In this document: positions 8,779 to 16,662 of the stretch, one piece after another
Numbering within the stretch: the stretch's first letter is position 1
Layout: each line of letters starts with the position of its first letter
Assembly (NCBI GenBank): GCA_018239845.1
Contig: JAFEGO010000021.1
Coordinates: 1 to 54,421, forward strand
Direction of reading: 5' to 3'
DNA: 54,421 nt
Source: Verrucomicrobiota bacterium
Lineage (GTDB): Bacteria; Verrucomicrobiota; Verrucomicrobiia; Opitutales; Opitutaceae
Notes under the pieces: generated by a model
What the model saw: the letters and a program-made list of their open reading frames with translations, nothing else
What the model was told of the DNA's origin: nothing
Database searches by the model: none
Translations under genes and position numbers: made by a program

Positions 8779-11700
8779 TCAGGACACGCGGGGCGGGAAG
8801 GCGAGGGAGAAATCCTCCAGCTCGCCCGTGAGGTTGGGGTTGTAGGCGGGGTCGCGGTCGAGCAGCGGGCCCCACCGGCGGCGCATGTAGGCGACCTCGC
8901 GGTGGAAGCGCGCGGCCTTCTCCGGCGTATCCTCGGCGCCGCGGCTGGCGGATTCGTGGTGGTAGAGCTCGGCGAAGGGCGTCCAGAGGTTGCGGTAGCC
9001 GGCGGCGCGGACGCGGAGGCAGAAGTCGATGTCGTTGAAGGCGACGGCGAGGTCGGGCTCGTTGAAGCCGCCCACGGCGTGGAATATTTCGCGGCGGATG
9101 ACGAGGCAGGCGGCGGTGACGGCGGAGTAGTCCTGCACGAGGCGCAGGCGGTTGCGCTGGCCCTCCGCGCCGCGCGGGGCGCACTTGAAGGCGTGGCCGG
9201 CCACGCCGTCGCGCTTCGCGGGGCCGGTCAGGCCGAGGATGACGCCCGCGTGCTGCACCGTATCATTGGGATAATACAGCATGGCGCCGACGGCCCCGAT
9301 TTCGGGCCGCACGGCCTGGGAGACCATCTCGGTGAGCCAGCCGGGGGAGATCACCTCGAGGTCGTTGTTGAGGAAGGCGAGGAGGGCGCCGCGGGCCTCG
9401 CGCGCGGCGAAGTTGTTGAGCGCGGAGAAGTTGAATGGCTCGTTGTAGTCGAGCACCCGGACGCCTGTGGCGCGGAGCTCGGTGAAGTACGAGCCGATGG
9501 ACGGGTCGTCGGAGCGGTTGTTGACGACGACGATCTCGTAGTTGGGATAATCGGTCTTCGCGATGATGGAGCCGAGGCAGACGCGCAGCAGCTTCTCGGC
9601 ATTGTACGTGGGGATGATGATGGAGACCATCGGCGCGGGCGCGGGCAGGGCGCGCTGCACGCGCCAGTGCTGGCCGGGGACGGCGACGAGGCTGGCGGCG
9701 ATCCCGCGGCGGGCGAGATGATCGGCGAGGGCCTTCTCGGCGGCGATGAACGGATAGTTGCTCTTGGCGTCGAGGCTGAGCGCGGTGGAGCCGGCGATGG
9801 CGCGCCAGTGGTAGAGGACGCGCGGAATGTGGCGGATCAGCGCGGGATCGAGGTCCTCGGTGGCGCGCAGGGTGAGGTCCCAGTCCTGGCTGCCCTCATA
9901 GCCGAGGCGGAAGCCGCCGACCGCGCGCAGGCGCGCGGTGCGGAAGACGGAAAGGTGGCAGGTGTAGTTCTGCCCGAGGAGGAGGTCGGGATTCCAATCA
10001 GGCTTGAAGTAGGGATCGAAGCGGCGGCCCTGCTCGTCGATCTTGTCCTCGTCGGTGTAAATGAACTCGAGCCGGGGCTCGGCGGCGAGGGCGAGCACAA
10101 CCTCGGCGAGGGCGTGGGGCGCAAGCTCGTCGTCGTGGTCGAGCAGCGCGGTGAATTCACCGGTGGCCAGCCCGAGGGCGGTGTTGGAGGCGGCCGAGAT
10201 GTGGCCGTTTTCGGGGCGGAAGGTGAGCTTGATCCGCGGGTCGCGCTGCGCGAAGCCCTCGAGGAGGCGGCGGACGTGGGGCGCGGTCGATGCATCGTCG
10301 GCGATGCAGAGCTCCCAGTGTGCATAGAGCTGCGCGCGCACGGACTCGACCATCTTCACCAGCCACGGCTCGGGCGTATTGTAAGTCGGGACGAGAAGGG
10401 AGATGAGCGGGCGTTGCGCAGGCGTGAGGCCTTCCAGGCGCGCGCGATAGGTCACCGTCCGGTTGAGGTCGGGCGTGTCGAAGCGGCGGACCCACGTGGC
10501 GTAGTCCCGCAGCGCCGCCTCGGCCTCGGCGGAGATGATGCGGGCATCGACGGCGAGGAAGCCCCGCCAGCGGCCGTCCTCGGTCAGGGCTTCGAGCACG
10601 ACGGCCTGCGTGGTGTCGGGTGGAAATTTATATTCGATGACGAAGCCACTGTGCGCGGTGCCGGGTTGGCCGGTGGCGACATCGGGGCGGGGGAGCAGGT
10701 AGGTGCCGGGCAGGACGGTGCCGGCTACGCAGGCGCGGACGCCGACGATCTTCGCCCCGTCACGCGAGGCGACCCAGCCGCGCCAGGTGCCCGCGGCCGG
10801 GGTGGCCGACCAGTCCGCCGGCTCGTCAATGGCGCTGAGCAGGCCGGCGTCGAGCGGTTGGGGCGGGCGGGGGCCCCGGGGTTTTTTCGCCGGTTTCGGG
10901 TCGAAGAAGCGGCGGCGCAGCGTGCGCAGCGGGGAGGTGACCTGCCACGAGAAAGAGGCGGTCATGCGGTTGACCTTGTCGGCCTGCCGGAGCGCGGTGG
11001 CGAGCTCGTGGGCGAGGGTGGCCGTGGCCTGGTTGGCCTGCGCGAGCTGCAGGCGGAGGGCCTCGACCTTGTCGCGCTCGGCCTGGAGTTCGGCGCGGTC
11101 GTAGCTCAGCCGGGTGGCGGCGGCGAGGCGCGCGGCGGTGTGGGCGATGCTCTGCTCCTTGGCCCGCATGCGCAGCGCGGTGTCGCCGGTGGCGAGCAGC
11201 ACATCCTCGGAGGCGAAGGCTTCCGGGTCCACGGGTACGGGCGCGGCGGCGGCCTTCACCCGTTCGTAAAAAGCGACCAGGGCGGCGGTGTTGCCGGCCA
11301 GGTCGAAATGGGCGCGGGCAAATTCGAGGGCACCGGCGGCGAGGCGCGCGGCGAGGTCGGGATCGGCGAAGACGCGCAGACACTGGTCCGCGATCTCCTG
11401 CGGGGTGCCGGTCTCGAGGAGCAGGGCGTGGCGGCCGTGCTCCATGGTGCGGGCGAGATTGGCGCGGGGGGTGATGACGGGCCGGCCCACGCTGAGGAAC
11501 TCCGGGACCTTGGAGGGCAGGCGGTAGTCGTTGAAATCGTCGGGCGCACCGGGCTGGACGAGCACATCGGCGAGGGCGAGGAGGGAGGAGAGCTGGCCTT
11601 TTTCGACGAAGCCGAGCTCCAGGACGTGGTCGCCGCCGATCGCGGTCAGTTCGCGGGCAAGGGAGGGTGGGTTGATGCCGGTGCGGATGAGCCGGCAAGG

Positions 11701-12408
11701 GGTGCCGCGCTCGTTGATGAGGCGGACGGCGAGCAGCAGCGTACGGATGTCGGCCAGTGTGGCGAAGGTGGTGCTCCCCGTGTACACGAGGACCTTTTCC
11801 TCCGGCTTCAGGCCGAGCGAGGTGCGCAGCGCGGGATCGGCGATGGCGGGCTGGTACAGCGCCCCATCGATGCCGGGCAGGAGGCGGTGGGTGGGTTTGC
11901 CGATCGGGACGAGCTCGACCAGCCGGTCGGTGATGACGGTGGCGGCATGGGCGAGCCGGAGGAAATTGGTGAAACGGACCGGATGGCTGAGCCGCGGGGT
12001 GAGCCGCGCGAGGATCTCCTCGTCGGACAGCCGGCGGAGCTCGGCAATCGGGGCGCGGGCGTAGCTCTCCATGAGGAAGATCTCGTTGTCCTCAAGGTGG
12101 ATGATGACCGTGGCGGCCGGGTGCCGGTGCAGGTAGGCGAGGGTGAACTCCCGCACGATCTCGCGCGGAGTCCAGACGTGCAGGATGTCGGCCGGGCGGC
12201 GGTCGGGGAAAATGGGCTCGGACTCCAGCGTGCGGGCGAACAGCACCGGGGTGAACAGCGCACCGGGAAACACCGCCTGCGTCTCGAGCCTCTCCGGGAC
12301 GGCGACGACGCACGCATGGCCCAGCAGGGTCAGGCGGTTAGCGAAGACGCCGATGTGGTTCAGGCTGTTGGAGGTAAAGTCTCCGTAGTTGGCGAAGAGG
12401 ATATTCAC
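8779..12408 (-). CDS. Giant three-domain glycosyltransferase (GT4 + coiled coil + GT2 + GT2)
   Basis: The 1,209-residue protein combines three catalytic modules. Residues about 1-390 form a GT-B fold GT4 domain (VLVYTGSTTFATLADI at the domain junction, a PSKVPEFLSVGRPVI donor-site segment). Residues about 415-500 look like a coiled coil (AELQAERDKVEALRLQLAQ). Around 500-650 is an accessory region. Residues about 660-890 form a GT2 domain (ISLLVPTYNTPEPWL, DDAS, LDHDDELAP) and about 930-1190 a second GT2 domain (VSIIIPTYNAEKLL, VVNNRSDD, FLNNDLEV). Such tandem GT2 proteins often polymerise O-antigen or rhamnan repeats on the cytoplasmic face before ABC export, which fits the Wzm/Wzt genes of this locus. 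The sugar specificity is not determinable. Confidence 0.88.
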   Translation of the reverse strand: MNILFANYGDFTSNSLNHIGVFANRLTLLGHACVVAVPERLETQAVFPGALFTPVLFARTLESEPIFPDRRPADILHVWTPREIVREFTLAYLHRHPAATVIIHLEDNEIFLMESYARAPIAELRRLSDEEILARLTPRLSHPVRFTNFLRLAHAATVITDRLVELVPIGKPTHRLLPGIDGALYQPAIADPALRTSLGLKPEEKVLVYTGSTTFATLADIRTLLLAVRLINERGTPCRLIRTGINPPSLARELTAIGGDHVLELGFVEKGQLSSLLALADVLVQPGAPDDFNDYRLPSKVPEFLSVGRPVITPRANLARTMEHGRHALLLETGTPQEIADQCLRVFADPDLAARLAAGALEFARAHFDLAGNTAALVAFYERVKAAAAPVPVDPEAFASEDVLLATGDTALRMRAKEQSIAHTAARLAAATRLSYDRAELQAERDKVEALRLQLAQANQATATLAHELATALRQADKVNRMTASFSWQVTSPLRTLRRRFFDPKPAKKPRGPRPPQPLDAGLLSAIDEPADWSATPAAGTWRGWVASRDGAKIVGVRACVAGTVLPGTYLLPRPDVATGQPGTAHSGFVIEYKFPPDTTQAVVLEALTEDGRWRGFLAVDARIISAEAEAALRDYATWVRRFDTPDLNRTVTYRARLEGLTPAQRPLISLLVPTYNTPEPWLVKMVESVRAQLYAHWELCIADDASTAPHVRRLLEGFAQRDPRIKLTFRPENGHISAASNTALGLATGEFTALLDHDDELAPHALAEVVLALAAEPRLEFIYTDEDKIDEQGRRFDPYFKPDWNPDLLLGQNYTCHLSVFRTARLRAVGGFRLGYEGSQDWDLTLRATEDLDPALIRHIPRVLYHWRAIAGSTALSLDAKSNYPFIAAEKALADHLARRGIAASLVAVPGQHWRVQRALPAPAPMVSIIIPTYNAEKLLRVCLGSIIAKTDYPNYEIVVVNNRSDDPSIGSYFTELRATGVRVLDYNEPFNFSALNNFAAREARGALLAFLNNDLEVISPGWLTEMVSQAVRPEIGAVGAMLYYPNDTVQHAGVILGLTGPAKRDGVAGHAFKCAPRGAEGQRNRLRLVQDYSAVTAACLVIRREIFHAVGGFNEPDLAVAFNDIDFCLRVRAAGYRNLWTPFAELYHHESASRGAEDTPEKAARFHREVAYMRRRWGPLLDRDPAYNPNLTGELEDFSLAFPPRVS

Positions 12409-12426
12409 GCAGGGACTACAATTAAG

Positions 12427-13548
12427 CTAAAGACGCTCGACGAATTCGAGGACGGATTTGGCGGTGGCGGCCCAGGAAAAGTCCGCGCTGCGGGCCAGGC
12501 TCTCGGCCGCGAGGCGTGCGTGGCTCGCCGGCTCGGCTTCCAGTGTGAGCATGAGGCGGGCGAGCAACTCGGGCTGGTCGGGAGGGAAGTAACGGCCGGC
12601 GCTCCCGCCGACCTCGGGGAGGCTTGTGCGGTCGGCGGCCAGCACGGGCAGGCCGAAGCCCATCGCCTCGACGACCGGCAGGCCGAAGCCCTCGTGCCAG
12701 CTCGGGGCCAGGAGGGCAAAGGCCCCGGCGTAGAGCGCGGCCAGCTCCCGCTCAGGCACGTAGCCGAGATAGCGCACGGGCACGCCGCGGCCGGCCAGGG
12801 CGGCGATGCGCCCGTGCAGGGCATCGGACTTCCAGCCGTGGCCGCCGGCGATCACGAGCGGCCGGCGGAGGGCGGATTGCGCGAGGTAGGCCTCGTAGGC
12901 ATCGAGGGCGGCGGCGTGGTTCTTGCGCGGCTCGACCGAGCCGACAATCAGCCACGGTGCGGAGTCGCTCCACGCCCGGGGGGCGGTGGCGCGGGGGAAA
13001 CGGCTGGCCCCGGGCGAAAGGGCGTGGGGCCGCTGGGTAGACTCCAGCCAGTTGGGGAGCAGCTGGCCGAATTCCCGGCGCGTGGCCTCGCTCACAAAGA
13101 GAAACCCGGTGGCCCGCGCGGTGGCCTGCAGCAGCTCCCGCTGGCAAAGCAGGCGGGTCGCGTCGTCGCTGAAATCCGGGTGGGACCAGAAGGCCAGGTC
13201 GTGGACCGTGTAAACGAGCTTGGTGTGGGGGAGCCGGGGGGCGTGGTAGCTGAAGGAGATCACGGCATCCGGCTTGCCGGGCAGGGGCTCGCCGGACTCG
13301 ATGCCGGCCCAGAAGGCCCGCGCGGCCGGCGGCGCCATGCCCTGCAGCGGGCGCGTGACCCGGGAATCCTCCACAACCGTGCCGCCGCGGGGGTCGTGGT
13401 TGATCCAGTCACCGAAATGATGATACAGTTCGAAGGTGTGCCCGCGGGGCAGGCCCTCGGCAATGAGGGCGCGCGAGAGCGCATCGGCATGCCAGGCGCA
13501 GCCGGCCCGCTCCACGCAGGTCTGGGCGACATCGAGACCGATCTTCAT
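12427..13548 (-). CDS. GT4 family glycosyltransferase
   Basis: The product is 373 residues. I chose the ATG at 13548 (MKIGLDVAQTC) rather than the upstream in-frame start at 13998, because the frame upstream of 13548 is out-of-frame shadow of the preceding gene and the ATG overlaps that gene's stop by 4 bases (ATGA). The protein has a GT-B fold: an N-terminal domain with DAVISFSYHAPRLPHTKLVYTVHDLAF, and a C-terminal donor domain with LIVGSVEPRKN, a segment YLGYVPERELAALYAGA and the EGFGLPVVEAM retaining-GT4 motif containing the ExxxxxxxE pattern. It probably adds one sugar, such as mannose or rhamnose, to the growing chain. Confidence 0.88.
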   Translation of the reverse strand: MKIGLDVAQTCVERAGCAWHADALSRALIAEGLPRGHTFELYHHFGDWINHDPRGGTVVEDSRVTRPLQGMAPPAARAFWAGIESGEPLPGKPDAVISFSYHAPRLPHTKLVYTVHDLAFWSHPDFSDDATRLLCQRELLQATARATGFLFVSEATRREFGQLLPNWLESTQRPHALSPGASRFPRATAPRAWSDSAPWLIVGSVEPRKNHAAALDAYEAYLAQSALRRPLVIAGGHGWKSDALHGRIAALAGRGVPVRYLGYVPERELAALYAGAFALLAPSWHEGFGLPVVEAMGFGLPVLAADRTSLPEVGGSAGRYFPPDQPELLARLMLTLEAEPASHARLAAESLARSADFSWAATAKSVLEFVERL

Positions 13549-15611
13549 GGGCTCTGCCTCCGGGCGGCGGCTTCCAGGAAATGCGCGAGCCGTCCGGCCT
13601 CCAGGCTCAGGGAAAACGCGGCCAGGCGCGCGCGGCCGCGCGCAGCCAGGTCGGCGCGCAGGTTTTCGCGGATCGCGAGGCGGCGCATGGCCTCGGCCAG
13701 AGCCTGTGGGTTGCGCGTATCGACGGGCAGGAAGGCTTCGCCGGCCACCTCGCGGATCACGGGGAGATCGCCGGCGATGATGGGGACGCCAAAGCTCATG
13801 GCCTCGAGCAGCGGGATGCCGAAACCCTCGTGCAGGGAGGCGAACACGAGCGCCCCGGCCTGCGACCAAAGGGCGGCAAAAGCGGCATCGTCCAGATGGC
13901 CCGGAAAAATCACGCGGTCGCCCAGTCCGAGGCCCAGGGTCATCTCGCGGATGAGTTCCATCCGGCGGTCCGGCGCACCGGTGCACACGAGCGGCCACGC
14001 CCGCGAACCCGCCGCAGTCGCATAGATGCGATAGGCGGCAAGCAGCGCCTCGTGGTTTTTATGGGGCCAGAAATTGGCCGGATAAAAGAAGAAAGGCCCG
14101 GCGGGAATCGGGGCGGGTGGCACCGAGGGGGCGGCCGAGGGCAGACGGCTTTGCGCGGGGATGTAGGTATGGAAGCAGCGCGCGGGGTGCACGCCGTAGT
14201 GATGGGACAGCCGCTCGATGCCATGCCGGGTCAGGCACTGGATGTAGCTGGCGCCAGCCGCCATCCGGCTGAAACAGTCGTGGCGAAAATTGACCTCCTC
14301 AACCGGCAAGGCCGACGGCAGGTCGCGATGGAGGAGATCGACGGCGAGGCTGACCCACGGGAGGCCAGGCTGGTGAAAGCGCGAGACGGTGAAGGGCGTG
14401 TAGAGCACATCCAAGCCGGCCTGCGCCGCGACATTGGCATCGCTGTTCATCGTGCCATCCGGCCGCCAAGCTGCCGTCGTGCGGCGGGAGACACCGAGCG
14501 CCGTATCGGATGGCACGAGAAGGTAATCCCCCGGACGCAGGACCGGCGCGAGCTCCGAGCGCAGGCTCTCCGGAGCGAAGACGGCGAAGTTGAACGCGGC
14601 TCCGCGTTGCCGGCCCATCTCGGCGAGAAAGGCGAAGAGCAGGGGCTTGATGCCGCCGTTGGCCCCGCCCGGTGCCATGCGCAGCAAATCGACGCCGATG
14701 CGGATGGGACGGGTCTGGTTGAACCGGGCCCGTTGTACGGCGGCGAGGGCGGCACGGTGCTGGCGGCGAAGCGCACGGGAACCCAGTCCGAGGCGGCGGT
14801 GCAGGGGGGCAAGGTAGCGCCGGGCCAAGGTGGCGGCCTGGGCCCGCGCCTCAGCGAACGTCCGCTCCTGCTCAAGTGCGAGTGTGCGCGGCTGCCAGCG
14901 GTCGAGGAAACGCCGGGCATCGCGGTATTCATGGCTTTCGCGATGTCCGGGCAGGGCCGAGCCATGGCGCACCACGCTCGCGGTCGCGAGCAGGTTGACC
15001 AAGCCATCCTCCCGCGCCCGCAGGCAAAGATCGAAGGCGGCGAAGCCGTGGCGGTAGCCCTCGTCAAAACCGCCGGAGCGGACAAACCAATCGCGGCTGA
15101 CGAGGCAACAGGTCGTGGCGACGGCCGGTACGGTGAGCCAGGCGCCGGACGCCTGCATCGTCTGGATGCTTTCTCGCCGAGGGACGGGATAGCCGCCTTG
15201 CTGGAACTCGATGCCCGCATGCTCGACCTGCAACGTGTCGGCGTGGACCTGGATGTTGCCGACGACGCCAGCGCGAGGTTCGCGGGCAAACGCGGCGAGC
15301 AGAGGCTCGAGCCAGCCGGGCTGGAGCACAACGCTGTCATCGAGCAGCGCGAGATACTGTCCTCGGGCAATCCGGGCGGCTCGATTGACGGAGGCGGTAT
15401 AACCTAGGGGCCGATCCTGGCGCAGGACCACATAGGGGAGGGCCAAGCCTTGGAGGAATTCCCGGGTGCCATCGGTGGAGCCATCGTCAACCAAGATGAT
15501 CTCGTGGGCGAGACCGGAGGGCAGGGTGGAGGCCAGGGACTTGAGACACGTTTGGAGGCAAGCCAAGCCATTGCAAAGGGAGATGATGATCGAGACTTGC
15601 ACTCGTCGCAC
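13545..15611 (-). CDS. Bifunctional glycosyltransferase (GT2 + GT4)
   Basis: The 688-residue protein has an N-terminal GT2 domain (about 5-235: VSIIISLCNGLACL, ILVDDGSTDGT, LALLDDSVVLQPGW) and a C-terminal GT4 domain (about 300-688: IGVDLLRMAPGGANGGIKPLLFAFL, FFFYPANFWPHKNHEALLAAY, HEGFGIPLLEAMSFGVPII). Two sequential transfers by one polypeptide are likely. It is the first gene of the leftward block that ends at position 1 and is divergently arranged to wzm, with a 123-base gap holding a possible regulatory repeat. Confidence 0.88.
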   Translation of the reverse strand: MRRVQVSIIISLCNGLACLQTCLKSLASTLPSGLAHEIILVDDGSTDGTREFLQGLALPYVVLRQDRPLGYTASVNRAARIARGQYLALLDDSVVLQPGWLEPLLAAFAREPRAGVVGNIQVHADTLQVEHAGIEFQQGGYPVPRRESIQTMQASGAWLTVPAVATTCCLVSRDWFVRSGGFDEGYRHGFAAFDLCLRAREDGLVNLLATASVVRHGSALPGHRESHEYRDARRFLDRWQPRTLALEQERTFAEARAQAATLARRYLAPLHRRLGLGSRALRRQHRAALAAVQRARFNQTRPIRIGVDLLRMAPGGANGGIKPLLFAFLAEMGRQRGAAFNFAVFAPESLRSELAPVLRPGDYLLVPSDTALGVSRRTTAAWRPDGTMNSDANVAAQAGLDVLYTPFTVSRFHQPGLPWVSLAVDLLHRDLPSALPVEEVNFRHDCFSRMAAGASYIQCLTRHGIERLSHHYGVHPARCFHTYIPAQSRLPSAAPSVPPAPIPAGPFFFYPANFWPHKNHEALLAAYRIYATAAGSRAWPLVCTGAPDRRMELIREMTLGLGLGDRVIFPGHLDDAAFAALWSQAGALVFASLHEGFGIPLLEAMSFGVPIIAGDLPVIREVAGEAFLPVDTRNPQALAEAMRRLAIRENLRADLAARGRARLAAFSLSLEAGRLAHFLEAAARRQSP

Positions 15612-15658
15612 TGTGGGCCGGGGGCCGTGCGATGTCTAATTCGGAATGAAGCGCTAAA

Positions 15659-15736
15659 CCGGATGGCGGGTATTTCTGTTTGCGCCGGATGCCGGTGCAG
15701 TGCACGAAAACCGGATGAACGCCCGTATTGTGCGAT
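15659..15736. repeat. Three CCGGATG motifs at an exact 26-base period in the divergent wzm/GT promoter gap
   Basis: CCGGATG occurs at 15659-15665, 15685-15691 and 15711-15717, each exactly 26 bases apart, within the 123-base gap between two divergent genes. A small inverted repeat GTGCA-G-TGCAC lies between the second and third copies (15695-15705). The regular spacing, about two and a half helical turns, would suit a regulator binding site, but this is inference. No clear sigma-70 boxes were found next to it. Confidence 0.4.
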
Positions 15737-16532
15737 GAGACGAATCGTCGAGCCCTTCCTGCTCCTGTTTCGCGACTGGAATCTGACGCGCGAGCTTTTC
15801 CGCCGCACGCTGGTGCAGCGTTTTGCCGCCACGCGGCTGGGTTGGTGGTGGATGATCATGAATCCGCTGCTGTTGATTGGCGTCTATCTTTTCATGTTTG
15901 CGGTGATTTTCCCTTCCCGCCGGGAGGGAGAGACCGCGGTGCAGCACGCCCTTTCGATTTCACAGTGCCTGATGGTGTTTTACATCTTCAGCGACTCGAC
16001 TGGCGCCGCCTGTTCGGCGCTTGTACGGCAGCCGGGGTTGGTCAAGCGCCAGAGCATCCCGCTGGCGCTGTTGCCGGTGCTGGAACTCTATCCGTCGCTG
16101 GTACAGTTTGCGCTCTGCACGGCGTTGATCCTCGGCGTGGGACTGCTGGCCGGGGCCGCGGTGCCGCTATCGTACCTCGCCCTGCCCGTGCTGATCGTGC
16201 CGATGATACTGATGTCGGCGGGCATCTCATGGATACTCGCGGCAGGCACGGTCTATTTCCGCGACCTCGAGGCGTTCTATGGGCATTTTTCGCGCATATC
16301 GCTGTACACGAGCGGTGTTTTCTGGGGCCTGGCCCAGGCGCCGACAGCGCTGCAACCGTACTTTGCGACCCTGCCGCTCATGCAGATATCCGAGCTGACC
16401 CGCGGCTTTGCCTTTGGCGGCAAATGGCACTGGGGCCAGCTGGGCTACACCTACGCCGTGGGACTTGTTGTATTTTATATCGGATACTATACCTTTGAGC
16501 GGCTGAAGCGAGGGTTTGCCGACCACCTTTAG
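15735..16532 (+). CDS. wzm: ABC-2 type polysaccharide exporter permease (Wzm-like)
   Basis: The product is 265 residues. The ATG at 15735 (MRRIVEPFLLLFRDWNLTRELFRRTLVQRF) is chosen over an in-frame start at 15450 because the family begins with this cytoplasmic segment, whose LVQRFAATRLGWWWMIMNPLLLIGVYLFMFAVIF is the hallmark of KpsM/Wzm/TagG-type permeases (RY-x-S-x-LGxLWxxxNP). Six membrane segments follow, and the length is typical. With the Wzt ATPase it would export a completed undecaprenyl-linked polysaccharide across the inner membrane. It is unusual in being on the plus strand, alone, 13 kb from the ATPase gene, inside a block of minus-strand genes. Confidence 0.88.
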   Translation: MRRIVEPFLLLFRDWNLTRELFRRTLVQRFAATRLGWWWMIMNPLLLIGVYLFMFAVIFPSRREGETAVQHALSISQCLMVFYIFSDSTGAACSALVRQPGLVKRQSIPLALLPVLELYPSLVQFALCTALILGVGLLAGAAVPLSYLALPVLIVPMILMSAGISWILAAGTVYFRDLEAFYGHFSRISLYTSGVFWGLAQAPTALQPYFATLPLMQISELTRGFAFGGKWHWGQLGYTYAVGLVVFYIGYYTFERLKRGFADHL

Positions 16533-16662
16533 ACGGAAGTGATGTCCGGGAATGAAGCGCAGACGAGCCCCGAATAAATAAGGGCCGGACTTCAAAGGCG
16601 GTTTATTTCCGTAATAGAGATACGAGATCGGGGTGGTTTTTGGTCAAAATGCCGCTGGAGTG

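Noticed and set aside
7801..14025. Plus-strand open frame of 2,074 codons
   Set aside because: It runs antisense to four well-supported minus-strand genes (methyltransferase and three glycosyltransferases). Its product is a Gly/Ala/Glu/Arg-rich sequence without domains, a common artefact of high-GC third positions.
16533..16662. Possible terminator between wzm and the convergent membrane protein gene
   Set aside because: Only a 6-base inverted repeat (GTCCGG/CCGGAC) with a long loop and no T run was found.
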